Part shown: piece by piece, positions 31,744 through 41,705 of the stretch
Position numbering within the stretch: position 1 is the first letter of the stretch
Layout of the letters: every line of letters starts with the position of its first letter
From: Calditrichaceae bacterium
GTDB taxonomy: Bacteria > Calditrichota > Calditrichia > Calditrichales > Calditrichaceae
NCBI GenBank assembly: GCA_024762535.1
Contig: JANTHG010000004.1
Location: 1-41,705, forward strand
DNA: 41,705 nucleotides
Reading direction: 5' to 3'
Program-made: the position numbers and the translations under genes
The notes under the pieces: generated by a model
Told to the model about the DNA's origin: nothing
Database searches by the model: none
The model's input: the letters and a program-made list of their open reading frames with translations, nothing else

Positions 31744-33600
31744 ATGGCGGTAAACCATCAGAATATGGACAGAAGAAATTTCCACCACTTACAACCGGAT
31801 TACACCCGTCCCATTTATAAAATTCCGGAAGAGATAAAAGAACGTATCGAATCGAAACTACGTTTTTTGTACCAAAACAATTGTCCCGACTATTGTTTTA
31901 AAGAATTGGAACGGATATTACAGGTTTATTATGCTCATAAAACGCCACAAATGCTGGAATGGGAAAAGAGTTTTAAACCGGAAAATCGTTTTTCGGAACA
32001 GGATATTATTTTAATTACGTATGGCGATTTAATACGCAGGGCGCGCGAAAAACCACTTAAAACCATTAAGAAATTATTAAAAAAATATTTAAACGGTGTG
32101 TTTAACACGGTTCATATTTTGCCTTTTTTCCCGTATTCATCGGACAGGGGATTTGCGGTAATGGATTTTGAAGAAGTGGATCCCAATCTCGGTACCTGGG
32201 ATGACTTATTGGAACTTAAATCCGATTTTAAACTTATGTTCGATGGTGTGTTTAATCATGTCTCTTCCAAAAGTCGCTGGTTCCAGGAATTCCTAAATCA
32301 GAATCCCGCTTTTGTGGATTTCTTTACTGTATTTTCCACCAAGAACGAAATTTCTACCGATCACTTAAAGCTGATCGTACGTCCCCGAACTTCCGAAGTA
32401 CTTAGCAGCTTTCACACCCTATATGGAACGCGTATGGTCTGGACGACATTTAGCCCGGATCAGATTGATTTGAATTACCACAATCCCCGCGTTTTGCTCA
32501 AAATGATTGAAATTTTGCTTACCTACGTACGCCGCGGCGCCGATCTGATTCGTTTGGATGCTGTAACATATCTTTGGGAAGAATTGGGAACCAGTTGTGT
32601 GCATCTGGAACAAACCCATGTAATCATTCGGCTGTTTCGGGATATTTTAAATGCCGTTGCTCCGCATGTAGCCATTATAACCGAAACCAATGTGCCGCAT
32701 CAGGATAATATCCGCTACATGGGGAACGGATATGAAGAAGCGCAGATGATTTACAACTTTGCCTTGCCGCCCTTAGTACTACATGCTTTTCAGAATGAAA
32801 ACAGCCATGTGCTAAGCGATTGGGCTGCAAGCATTAAACCTGTTTCGGAACAATCCACTTTTTTTAATTTTCTGGATTCTCATGACGGTATCGGTGTGAT
32901 GGCCGTAAAAGATATTTTACCGCCGGAAGAAATTGACATGATAGCCTTAAAAGTACTGGAACACGGCGGTTACATTTCGTATAAAGCCAACGGTGACGGT
33001 ACCAATAGTCCCTATGAATTCAACATTACCTGGTGGTCGGCCATTAATAATGACGATGCGGATGAACCCATCGATTTGCAGGTCAATCGTTATATTGCTT
33101 CCCGGGCTATCGCTCTGGTTTTAACCGGTGTTCCCGGAATTTATATTCATGGCCTGCTGGGCTCTAAGAATGATGCGGAACTGGTAATCGAAGAGAAGCA
33201 AACCCGCAGTATTAACCGTAAAAATATCAAAGCGGATGAGCTGCTTAATTCACTGGAATCTTCCAGGAGTACCACATTCATGGTTACCACACGCCTGATT
33301 CGATTGATCAAAAAACGCATTCGTGAAAAAGTGTTTCATCCCAATGCGCCACAACGTATTTTACCTTTATCTGACGCCTTGTTTACTGTAATGCGCTTTA
33401 CTGAAGATCAAAGTGAATTTCTGCTGTCAGTGATAAATGTAACCAGTAAGCCTCAGCAGCTTAATATCAGCAAGAAGCAGCTGCAGGCTCCTGTAGTGCA
33501 TTGGAAAGATATTATCAGCAAAAAACCGTATGAATGGAAAAAAGACAACCTACATCTGGAATTAGCCCCCTATCAAATTATATGGCTCAAAAGTCAGTAA
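31744..33600 (+). CDS. GH13 sucrose-phosphorylase-like enzyme (subfamily 18 type)
   Basis: This 618-residue (beta/alpha)8 enzyme of glycoside hydrolase family 13 keeps the full catalytic set: nucleophile D272 in IRLDAVTYLW, acid/base E314 in ITETNVPH, and transition-state stabiliser D381 in LDSHDGIG. The LPFFPYSSDRGFAVMDFEEVDPNLGTW block is characteristic of sucrose phosphorylase and its relatives such as glucosylglycerate phosphorylase and sucrose-6-phosphate phosphorylase. It is longer than typical sucrose phosphorylases (about 500 residues) because of an extra N-terminal segment of about 85 residues, closer to the glucosylglycerate-phosphorylase type. The acceptor-sugar specificity cannot be read from the sequence. 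No signal peptide, so cytoplasmic. It follows the STAS gene after 2 bases. Confidence 0.85.
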   Translation: MAVNHQNMDRRNFHHLQPDYTRPIYKIPEEIKERIESKLRFLYQNNCPDYCFKELERILQVYYAHKTPQMLEWEKSFKPENRFSEQDIILITYGDLIRRAREKPLKTIKKLLKKYLNGVFNTVHILPFFPYSSDRGFAVMDFEEVDPNLGTWDDLLELKSDFKLMFDGVFNHVSSKSRWFQEFLNQNPAFVDFFTVFSTKNEISTDHLKLIVRPRTSEVLSSFHTLYGTRMVWTTFSPDQIDLNYHNPRVLLKMIEILLTYVRRGADLIRLDAVTYLWEELGTSCVHLEQTHVIIRLFRDILNAVAPHVAIITETNVPHQDNIRYMGNGYEEAQMIYNFALPPLVLHAFQNENSHVLSDWAASIKPVSEQSTFFNFLDSHDGIGVMAVKDILPPEEIDMIALKVLEHGGYISYKANGDGTNSPYEFNITWWSAINNDDADEPIDLQVNRYIASRAIALVLTGVPGIYIHGLLGSKNDAELVIEEKQTRSINRKNIKADELLNSLESSRSTTFMVTTRLIRLIKKRIREKVFHPNAPQRILPLSDALFTVMRFTEDQSEFLLSVINVTSKPQQLNISKKQLQAPVVHWKDIISKKPYEWKKDNLHLELAPYQIIWLKSQ

Positions 33601-33681
33601 AATAATCCACCGAACAACAGCCTCTTGCCTTGCATTCTATAGGTTTAATTGAGTAACTTCCTCTTTTAAAAACGAATTTAA

Positions 33682-35937
<2,256 letters not shown>

Positions 35938-35953
35938 GCGACGAAATAAGGAA

Positions 35954-35993
35954 TAAAAAAAGGCCGTCTCTGTGAACAGGGATGGCCTTTTTG
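35954..35993. terminator. Bidirectional rho-independent terminator
   Basis: GGCCGTCTCTG and CAGGGATGGCC form an 11-bp stem (two G-T pairs) with a TGAA loop, flanked by A-rich and T-rich runs. It therefore ends both icd (+) and the fad operon (-), whose last gene stops at 36010. Confidence 0.9.
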
Positions 35994-36009
35994 TTTTAGA
36001 CTTGTTACG

Positions 36010-38343
36010 TTAATTCCGTAACGGTTTTCCTGTTTTCAGCATGTAGGCCATGCGTTCCTGGCTCAGCTTTTCACCGCATAGGCTGACAAATGCTTCCCGT
36101 TCCAAATCCAGAATATCCTGTTCACGCACAGGGCGGACCGGGGAAGCATGTTCTCCGCCACACAATACCCATGCCAGTTTTTCGCCAACCAGACGATCGT
36201 GTTCGGAAATATTCCCCAGCTTAACATAACCCTTTAGTGAATCCTGAATGACCGCAAAGCCATCAGGACCTGGTAGCAGCAAATCTTCCCGTTCTGTAGG
36301 TGGCTGGTAGTTTTCGGCCAGTTTTAGAACAGCCTGTTTCGCTTCGTAAATCTGGTGATCGGGATTTATAACAATGCTATCGCTGCGCTGCAGGTAACCG
36401 AGTTTAACCGCCTCTTTGGCGGAAGTGGAAACCTTGCCAAACCCAATGGTTTCGAAGGCTTTCTGTACCGGCGGGAACGGACCGGGTCGCATCCGGCTCA
36501 TGGAATTCAGAAAGTTCATCAGCACACGCAAATTGCCACCTGCGCCGGGAATTAAGCCCACGCCCACTTCCACAGCGCCGCAGTACAATTCTGCCGAGGC
36601 GACGATACGATCGGATGCGGCCGAAATTTCGAAGCCACCGCCCAGGGTAATGTTGAATGGTGCCGCAACAACAGGGAAGGGGGCAAAACGCAGATTTTGG
36701 GTAATATCCTGAAAAGTTTTACTAAGCTGTTCTACTCCTTTCCAGTTTTTAGCTTTACTCATTTCCAGCAATAACTGCAAGTTGGCTCCGGCTGAAAAAT
36801 TGGGCCCGAGACTGCTGATAATCAGTCCTTTATAGCCTTGTGCCGGAATCCAATCAACCATCTCCGCCAGCATGTCCAGCATGGAGCCGTCCACCGGATT
36901 CATATCCGCTTTAAGCACACTGTGAAAATCCAGAAAAGCCACGCCATCGTTAATATCGTAGATGCTGGCGCTCCAGTTCTTTTTAACCCGTTTGCCTTGC
37001 AGCTTAGGTTGAATTTCTTTCACATTTTCCGGGATGGGTTTATGTGCTTTATCCGGAAGGGAATAGTACCAGCGCTTTTTATCCTGAATCTTGTAAAAGA
37101 AGGGTGTCTCGGTTTGCAGCATTTCATTAACCCAGGCGGGAATCTGTTTGCCTTCCCGTTTCATGCGCTGTACCGAGCGTACCGGATCGAGCATATCCCA
37201 AATTTCAAAGGGGCCCAGTTCCCAGCCAAAACCCCATTTCATGCCCCGATCCACATTCACCAGATCATCGGCAATTTCGGGAATGCGGTTGGCGGCATAA
37301 ATCAGCGTTTGAGATAATAACTCCCAGACGAATTTTCCGGCCTTGTCATCAGCATAAGCCAGTGCCCGGATTTTTTCGCCGGTGCTGCTGTGGGATTTGG
37401 CATTTTTAAGCGAACTAAAACGTACTTTTATCTGAGGTTCATATTCCAGCGTTTCAAAATTAATGGATTGTATTTTTCCGTCCACTTTTTTGAAGAAGCC
37501 GGCCCGTGTTTTTTGCCCCAGCAGATTGTTCTCTATCATTTTGAGCATAAATTCCGGCACTTTAAACACATCTCTGCGCTCATCATGTTCCCCTTTATCA
37601 TACGAGGATTGCGCCACGTGCGCCAGCGTATCCAGTCCTACCACATCGGCGGTACGGTAGGTGGCGCTTTTGGGCCGGCCCATGATGGGCCCGGTCAGTT
37701 TGTCTACTTCTTCGAGCCTAAGCTGCATTGTTTTGGCTAACTGCATGGTCAGCATCATGCCAAATACGCCAATGCGATTGGCGATAAAATTAACCGTGTC
37801 ATTGGCATAAACGATACCTTTACCCAGTTTATTCTCACAGAAATCCACCAGAATCTTCACGGCTTCGTCGCTGGTTTCTTTACCGCGGATAATTTCCAGC
37901 AAGTGCATGTAGCGCGGTGGATTGAAAAAATGGGTGACCAGAAAATTCTTTTTAAATTCCGGCGGCATTTCCTGAACCATATCTTCGATCAGCAGACCCG
38001 ATGTGTTGGATGTGACAATGGTATCCGGCTGCAGATAGGGAAGAATGCGTTTAAACAAGTCCTGTTTCCAGTCTAACCGCTCGGCAATAACTTCCACAAT
38101 CCAGCCCGTTTCCTTCAAATGATCCAGGTGATCTTCGTAGTTCATCGGCGTAATGAGCTTAATATCCCGCGGATTGTAAAAAGGCGCTGGTTTCAGTTTT
38201 AAGGCAGCCTGTAAACCCTTTTCGGCCAGTTCCTGATTTAAATCGAACAGCAAAGACGGGATACCGGCATTGGCCAGATGGGCGGCGATTTGGCTTCCCA
38301 TCACTCCGGCTCCCAAAATGGCTACTTTCTTTATTTCCTTCAT
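36010..38343 (-). CDS. fadN: 3-hydroxyacyl-CoA dehydrogenase / enoyl-CoA hydratase, FadN type
   Basis: This 777-residue fusion carries out hydration and NAD-dependent oxidation of enoyl-CoA in fatty-acid beta-oxidation. The dehydrogenase comes first (NAD-binding GAGVMG at 10-15; VTHFFNPPRYMHLLEI with the catalytic histidine) and a crotonase domain comes last (oxyanion segment FSAGANL, VEVGVGLIPGAGG). This order is that of Bacillus FadN and opposite to E. coli FadB/FadJ. The protein starts with a strong AGGAGG ribosome site. It is the last gene of the operon, 12 bases after the thiolase. Confidence 0.94.
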   Translation of the reverse strand: MKEIKKVAILGAGVMGSQIAAHLANAGIPSLLFDLNQELAEKGLQAALKLKPAPFYNPRDIKLITPMNYEDHLDHLKETGWIVEVIAERLDWKQDLFKRILPYLQPDTIVTSNTSGLLIEDMVQEMPPEFKKNFLVTHFFNPPRYMHLLEIIRGKETSDEAVKILVDFCENKLGKGIVYANDTVNFIANRIGVFGMMLTMQLAKTMQLRLEEVDKLTGPIMGRPKSATYRTADVVGLDTLAHVAQSSYDKGEHDERRDVFKVPEFMLKMIENNLLGQKTRAGFFKKVDGKIQSINFETLEYEPQIKVRFSSLKNAKSHSSTGEKIRALAYADDKAGKFVWELLSQTLIYAANRIPEIADDLVNVDRGMKWGFGWELGPFEIWDMLDPVRSVQRMKREGKQIPAWVNEMLQTETPFFYKIQDKKRWYYSLPDKAHKPIPENVKEIQPKLQGKRVKKNWSASIYDINDGVAFLDFHSVLKADMNPVDGSMLDMLAEMVDWIPAQGYKGLIISSLGPNFSAGANLQLLLEMSKAKNWKGVEQLSKTFQDITQNLRFAPFPVVAAPFNITLGGGFEISAASDRIVASAELYCGAVEVGVGLIPGAGGNLRVLMNFLNSMSRMRPGPFPPVQKAFETIGFGKVSTSAKEAVKLGYLQRSDSIVINPDHQIYEAKQAVLKLAENYQPPTEREDLLLPGPDGFAVIQDSLKGYVKLGNISEHDRLVGEKLAWVLCGGEHASPVRPVREQDILDLEREAFVSLCGEKLSQERMAYMLKTGKPLRN

Positions 38344-38355
38344 CAGAGCCTCCTT

Positions 38356-39489
38356 TTAGATCCGTTCAATGATGGTTGCAATACCCTGCCCGGAACCGAT
38401 GCACATGGTCGCCAGTCCGTATTTTCCGTCATTTTGTTCCATTACATTGAGTAACGTGGTTAGAATGCGGGCGCCGGAGCAACCCAGGGGATGTCCCACG
38501 GCAATGGCGCCGCCGTTTATATTTATTTTTTCCATGGGCCAGCCGGTTTTACGAATCACATACAAAGACTGCGCCCCAAAGGCTTCATTCAATTCGATAT
38601 AGTCGATATCGTCGATGGTCATACCTGCCCGTTCCAGCGCTTTGGCAGAAGCGGGGATAGGGCCTTTGCCCATCAGTTCCCATTCCACGCCGGCAACCGC
38701 CCGTGCAATAATGCGGGCGCGCGGCTTCATCCCCAGCGCTTCGGCCAGGGTGTTGCTCATTACCAGAACAGCAGCCGAGCCGATGGTGATGGGACTGGAA
38801 GTAGCAGCTGTGACGGTTCCGTCTTTATCAAAAACAGGTTTGAGCGAACGGATTTTTTCTATATTCGGTTCACGCGGACCTTCATCGTTTTTGATTGTAG
38901 TTCCGTTAAATTTAATGGGGATGATTTCGTTGTCAAAGCGGCCTTGGGCCTGGGCATCTAATGCTTTACGATGGGAATTGATGGAAAATTCTTCCTGGTC
39001 TTCACGAGAAATATTCAGCTCTTTGGCCAGATTCTCGGCGGTTTCGCCCATGCCGATATAGAATTTTTGTTTCACCAATTCGGGATGAAAACTGGGATTG
39101 TATCCGCCCATGGGCACTGAAAACATATCTTCCGTTCCGACGGCAATACCGCATTCCAGGTCGCCGGCTAAAATAGCCTGATTCAATTGGTGCACGGCAT
39201 CCATGGAAGAACCGCAAAAACGATTCACCACTTTAGCGCCGGCTTCTTTAGGAATGCCTGCCAGAACGGCGGCGCCGCGGGCCATTAGCATGCCTTGAGA
39301 GGCTTCCGGAAAGGCGCATCCCAAAATCACGTCTTCTATTTTATCTAAGGGAAGTTTGGGATTGCGTTCTAACAGACCTTTAATGACTCTTGCACTCAAT
39401 TCATCCGGACGGATGCCAACCATTTTTCCGTTTTTTACACCAATCGGGCTGCGTACGGCATCAATGATTACTGCGTATTTTTCAGACAT
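38356..39489 (-). CDS. fadA: Acetyl-CoA acyltransferase (3-ketoacyl-CoA thiolase)
   Basis: This 377-residue thiolase cleaves 3-ketoacyl-CoA to acetyl-CoA and a shortened acyl-CoA. The catalytic residues are C92 in [12 protein letters not shown]333 in [16 protein letters not shown] and C363 in CIGSGQG. GGGAG lies six bases before the ATG. It sits between the acyl-CoA dehydrogenase and FadN genes, as in the B. subtilis fadNAE set. The acetyl-CoA produced can enter the TCA cycle (icd lies nearby). Confidence 0.95.
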   Translation of the reverse strand: MSEKYAVIIDAVRSPIGVKNGKMVGIRPDELSARVIKGLLERNPKLPLDKIEDVILGCAFPEASQGMLMARGAAVLAGIPKEAGAKVVNRFCGSSMDAVHQLNQAILAGDLECGIAVGTEDMFSVPMGGYNPSFHPELVKQKFYIGMGETAENLAKELNISREDQEEFSINSHRKALDAQAQGRFDNEIIPIKFNGTTIKNDEGPREPNIEKIRSLKPVFDKDGTVTAATSSPITIGSAAVLVMSNTLAEALGMKPRARIIARAVAGVEWELMGKGPIPASAKALERAGMTIDDIDYIELNEAFGAQSLYVIRKTGWPMEKININGGAIAVGHPLGCSGARILTTLLNVMEQNDGKYGLATMCIGSGQGIATIIERI

Positions 39490-39524
39490 GGTAAACTCCC
39501 TTCAAAGGTTTAAATTCTATCAAA

Positions 39525-39599
39525 GTCATTCCCGAGGGTTTCTATCGGGAATCCACTCCGAACAAAAGTAGATTCCCACCTAAAGATTGCGGGAATGAC
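39525..39599. repeat. Imperfect-palindrome intergenic repeat (REP/MITE-like)
   Basis: A 75-base element is bounded by GTCATTCCCG (39525-39534) and its exact reverse complement CGGGAATGAC (39590-39599). Inside it a second pair, CGGGAATC and GATTCCC, makes a nested hairpin. It lies in the 132-base gap between fadE and fadA. The GTCATTCCCG/CGGGAATGAC ends are typical of dispersed REP-like elements found in many bacterial genomes. Confidence 0.75.
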
Positions 39600-39621
39600 A
39601 GGTCTATTGGTGACCCGCAGT

Positions 39622-41388
39622 TTACAGCATATATTTCCCGTGTTCATATAAAGAATCCGCCAGCTTACGCCGCAGTTCAAACAGGTTTAAGCGCAGACCG
39701 GCCGGACGGGAAAGTGTTTCCAAATCGGTCAGCGCCTGATCCAATTCGTGTTCGGTTTCGATGGAAAGAAGAGCCGTGCGTGCATTGTTGGTGATGCGCT
39801 GCGTTCCCAAAGCTGTGCTGATTTGCGCGATATTGATGCGATTGGCTTCGTAGTCATTTTTCTCCACATACTGGCTTACCCGCGCCAGAACGCTGTCCAT
39901 CACGTACACATCCGTAAACATATCCGCGAGCAGTTCACCCAACTGTTGTTCGTGGCGCAGGGCCTGACCAAAGCGAATTATGGATTCGTTAAACACATAC
40001 AAGGTGATTGCCTTGGCGTATTCCAGCGCAGTTTTCTCCGCGCGTAAAATGTCACTTACTATCTTAATCGATGCACCATTCAGCAATGCTTCATTTTGTT
40101 TGATTCTATCACGGATGGGTAAGGCTTCCGTCAGCGCTTTTTTTAAGAAGTAGCCGGTGATAATCTGGCGGTTAATTTCGTTTGTTCCTTCAAAGATGCG
40201 GTCCACGCGGGTATCGCGTACCATGGCTGCCAGGGGATATTCTTCAGTGTACCCGTAACCGCCGAAAATCTGCAGGCCGTCGTCCGTGGTGAGCCAGTGT
40301 GATTCGGTGCCAAATACTTTGGTCATCGAGGCTTCGGTAGCGTAGGTTTCGATAGCCGGGACAATTTTCTGGTAATAGTCATCGGCCTTTGGATCTAATT
40401 TACCGATGGCAGCGTCAATATCACCCACGGTTCGGTAGAGAATACTTTCCAACTCGTAGGTACGCACAATCATATTGGCAAATTTGGATTTGATGGCGTC
40501 GAAATCGGCAATGGGCTGACCGAACTGGCGGCGTTCCAGAGCGTATTTAACTGCTTCGTTAATGGCTGCCTTAGAGGAACCCAGGACTGCGGCCCCGAGT
40601 TTGTAGCGCCCGATGTTCAATGTGTTAAAGGCGATATGATGGCCTTTCCCGGGAATGCCCAGCATATCTTCCACCGGCACTTTTACGTCATTTAAAACGA
40701 CACTAACGGTGCTGGAACCCTTGTAGCCCATTTTCACTTCTTCCGCACCGATTTCCACACCGGGCAGATCCATGTTGACGATAAAGCCGGTAAACTTTTC
40801 GCCGTCAATTTTGGCATAACAGATAAGTGTTTTAGCCCAACTGCCGTTGCTGATGAATTGTTTACTACCATTTAAAATGTAATATTTTCCGTCTTCGCTT
40901 AAAACGGCCGTGGTTTTGGCTGCCAGCGCGTCGGAACCGGCGCCGGGTTCGGTTAAGCCGTAGGAACCAATCCATTCGCCGCTGCCGAGTTTCGGAAGGT
41001 ATTTCTTCTTCTGTTCTTCGGTACCGAAAAAAACAATGGGCAGGGTAGCAATACCGGTATGGGCGGAAAAGGTGACCATAAAAGAACCGGATTCACCCAT
41101 GGCGACTTTCTCATTAATCAGAGCCGAGGTTACCTTGTCCATACCCATGCCATCGTATTCTTCGGGGATATCGACACTAAGCATCCCCAGTTCGCCCAGG
41201 TCACGCATTAATTTCTTGGTGAGGTCACCGTTCAATTTTTGAATGTCGCTTTTTTTTGGTAAAATCTGTTCCACTGCAAACGATTCGGCCATACGACCGA
41301 TTTCCTGCTGTTCTTCGCTGATGTCATCTACCGTAAATATGTTACGGCGTCCGATGGGTTCTACAATAAAACTTCCTCCAACAGCCAT
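39622..41388 (-). CDS. fadE: Acyl-CoA dehydrogenase, FadE type
   Basis: This 588-residue flavoenzyme performs the first, dehydrogenation step of beta-oxidation. The acyl-CoA dehydrogenase core has the typical blocks YGLTEPGAGSDA, FISNGSWA, ALERRQFGQPI and QIFGGYGYTEEYPL, and the catalytic glutamate near residue 400 in RIFEGTNEINRQ. A C-terminal extension of about 180 residues makes it longer than short/medium-chain enzymes (about 380) and like the very-long-chain/Bacillus FadE type. AAGGAG precedes the ATG. It is the first gene of the operon, and a FadR-like operator lies about 108 bases upstream. Confidence 0.95.
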   Translation of the reverse strand: MAVGGSFIVEPIGRRNIFTVDDISEEQQEIGRMAESFAVEQILPKKSDIQKLNGDLTKKLMRDLGELGMLSVDIPEEYDGMGMDKVTSALINEKVAMGESGSFMVTFSAHTGIATLPIVFFGTEEQKKKYLPKLGSGEWIGSYGLTEPGAGSDALAAKTTAVLSEDGKYYILNGSKQFISNGSWAKTLICYAKIDGEKFTGFIVNMDLPGVEIGAEEVKMGYKGSSTVSVVLNDVKVPVEDMLGIPGKGHHIAFNTLNIGRYKLGAAVLGSSKAAINEAVKYALERRQFGQPIADFDAIKSKFANMIVRTYELESILYRTVGDIDAAIGKLDPKADDYYQKIVPAIETYATEASMTKVFGTESHWLTTDDGLQIFGGYGYTEEYPLAAMVRDTRVDRIFEGTNEINRQIITGYFLKKALTEALPIRDRIKQNEALLNGASIKIVSDILRAEKTALEYAKAITLYVFNESIIRFGQALRHEQQLGELLADMFTDVYVMDSVLARVSQYVEKNDYEANRINIAQISTALGTQRITNNARTALLSIETEHELDQALTDLETLSRPAGLRLNLFELRRKLADSLYEHGKYML

Positions 41389-41490
41389 AATGAACTCCTT
41401 TTATTCAAATAATGGATAATTTAACCCGTTGTGTAGTCCGTTTTCCGTTCAACAGAACAGTTTGAAATAAAGCTTACCCCTAATATAATA

Positions 41491-41518
41491 AAAAATGAAT
41501 GAATGTCCATTCATTTTT
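41491..41518. promoter_or_regulatory. FadR-like (TetR-family) operator upstream of the fad operon
   Basis: Arms AAAAATGAATG (41491-41501) and CATTCATTTTT (41508-41518) are perfect inverted repeats around a 6-base centre. The core TGAATGAATGTCCATTCA (41496-41513) matches the Bacillus FadR consensus TGAATGA-M-TA-N-TCATTCA at about 16 of 18 positions. FadR is a TetR-type repressor released by long-chain acyl-CoA. No fadR gene is in the window. Confidence 0.7.
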
Positions 41519-41659
41519 ATACTTTTTTTTAACATTCTTTTTTCAATAGAAATTCATTAGTGTTCGGTTAAAATCTCAACTTTTTTAAAACCAAAGCCAA
41601 AAAGGTTAAGGCCAAACAGTAAGCTAATGCGTTAATGATGAAGAAAACTGACGTGTGAG

Positions 41660-41705
41660 GGCAGGGGATTGCTTCGCTCCTATGTCGCTCGCAATGACGG
41701 GCGAG
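41660..41705. repeat. Dispersed-repeat-like sequence, cut by the window edge
   Basis: GGATTGCTTCGCTCC and GCTCGCAATGACGGG resemble the two halves of a common intergenic palindromic element (ATTGC ... GCAAT) and differ from the repeat at 39525. It may continue beyond the window. No second copy is visible here. Confidence 0.4.

Overview
The window looks like chromosome from a Gram-negative bacterium of the FCB group, most likely a Calditrichota (Caldithrix-like) or related lineage. The clues are two secreted proteins ending in a type IX secretion (T9SS) type-A sorting domain with the YPNPFNPS/YPNPF signature, very heme-rich c-type cytochromes, and a FadN/FadA/FadE-type beta-oxidation operon. 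This taxonomic call is an inference, since no rRNA or tRNA gene is visible.

Layout. 1-3888 (+): the end of an unidentified gene, a long non-coding stretch, a Crp/Fnr-type regulator, a perfect operator-like palindrome, and a large T9SS-exported protein of unknown family. A two-way terminator at 3911-3940 separates these from the minus-strand block 3994-19091. Read in the direction of transcription, that block begins with the pyruvate dehydrogenase genes aceE-aceF-lpd. Next comes a separate unit for a T9SS-exported multiheme cytochrome. A tight six-gene operon follows: a di-heme b-type-like membrane protein, 20-, 19- and 10-heme c-type cytochromes, an outer-membrane beta-barrel, and a membrane-anchored Fe-S/FAD oxidoreductase. 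19316-35937 (+) holds mostly housekeeping and central-metabolism genes: a class II aldolase, an adenosine-specific kinase, mutM, a SAM hydroxide adenosyltransferase, a YbbR-like protein, tsaD, a VWA membrane protein, a pentapeptide-repeat protein, an Rrf2 regulator with an ALDH7-like dehydrogenase, a MATE/ANKH-like transporter with a STAS protein and a GH13 phosphorylase-like enzyme, and monomeric NADP-isocitrate dehydrogenase. 36010-41388 (-) is a fatty-acid beta-oxidation operon (fadE-fadA-fadN order) with a FadR-like operator upstream.

How it fits together. The main system is a predicted extracellular electron-transfer chain (3994-13483). Electrons from the quinone pool could pass through the b-type membrane protein to 49 periplasmic or envelope c-hemes, across the outer membrane at the barrel, and on to a T9SS-anchored surface cytochrome. 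Pyruvate dehydrogenase and beta-oxidation, encoded nearby, would supply the reducing power. The individual gene calls are mostly firm. The electron path, its direction and its terminal acceptor are inferred from gene content and order.
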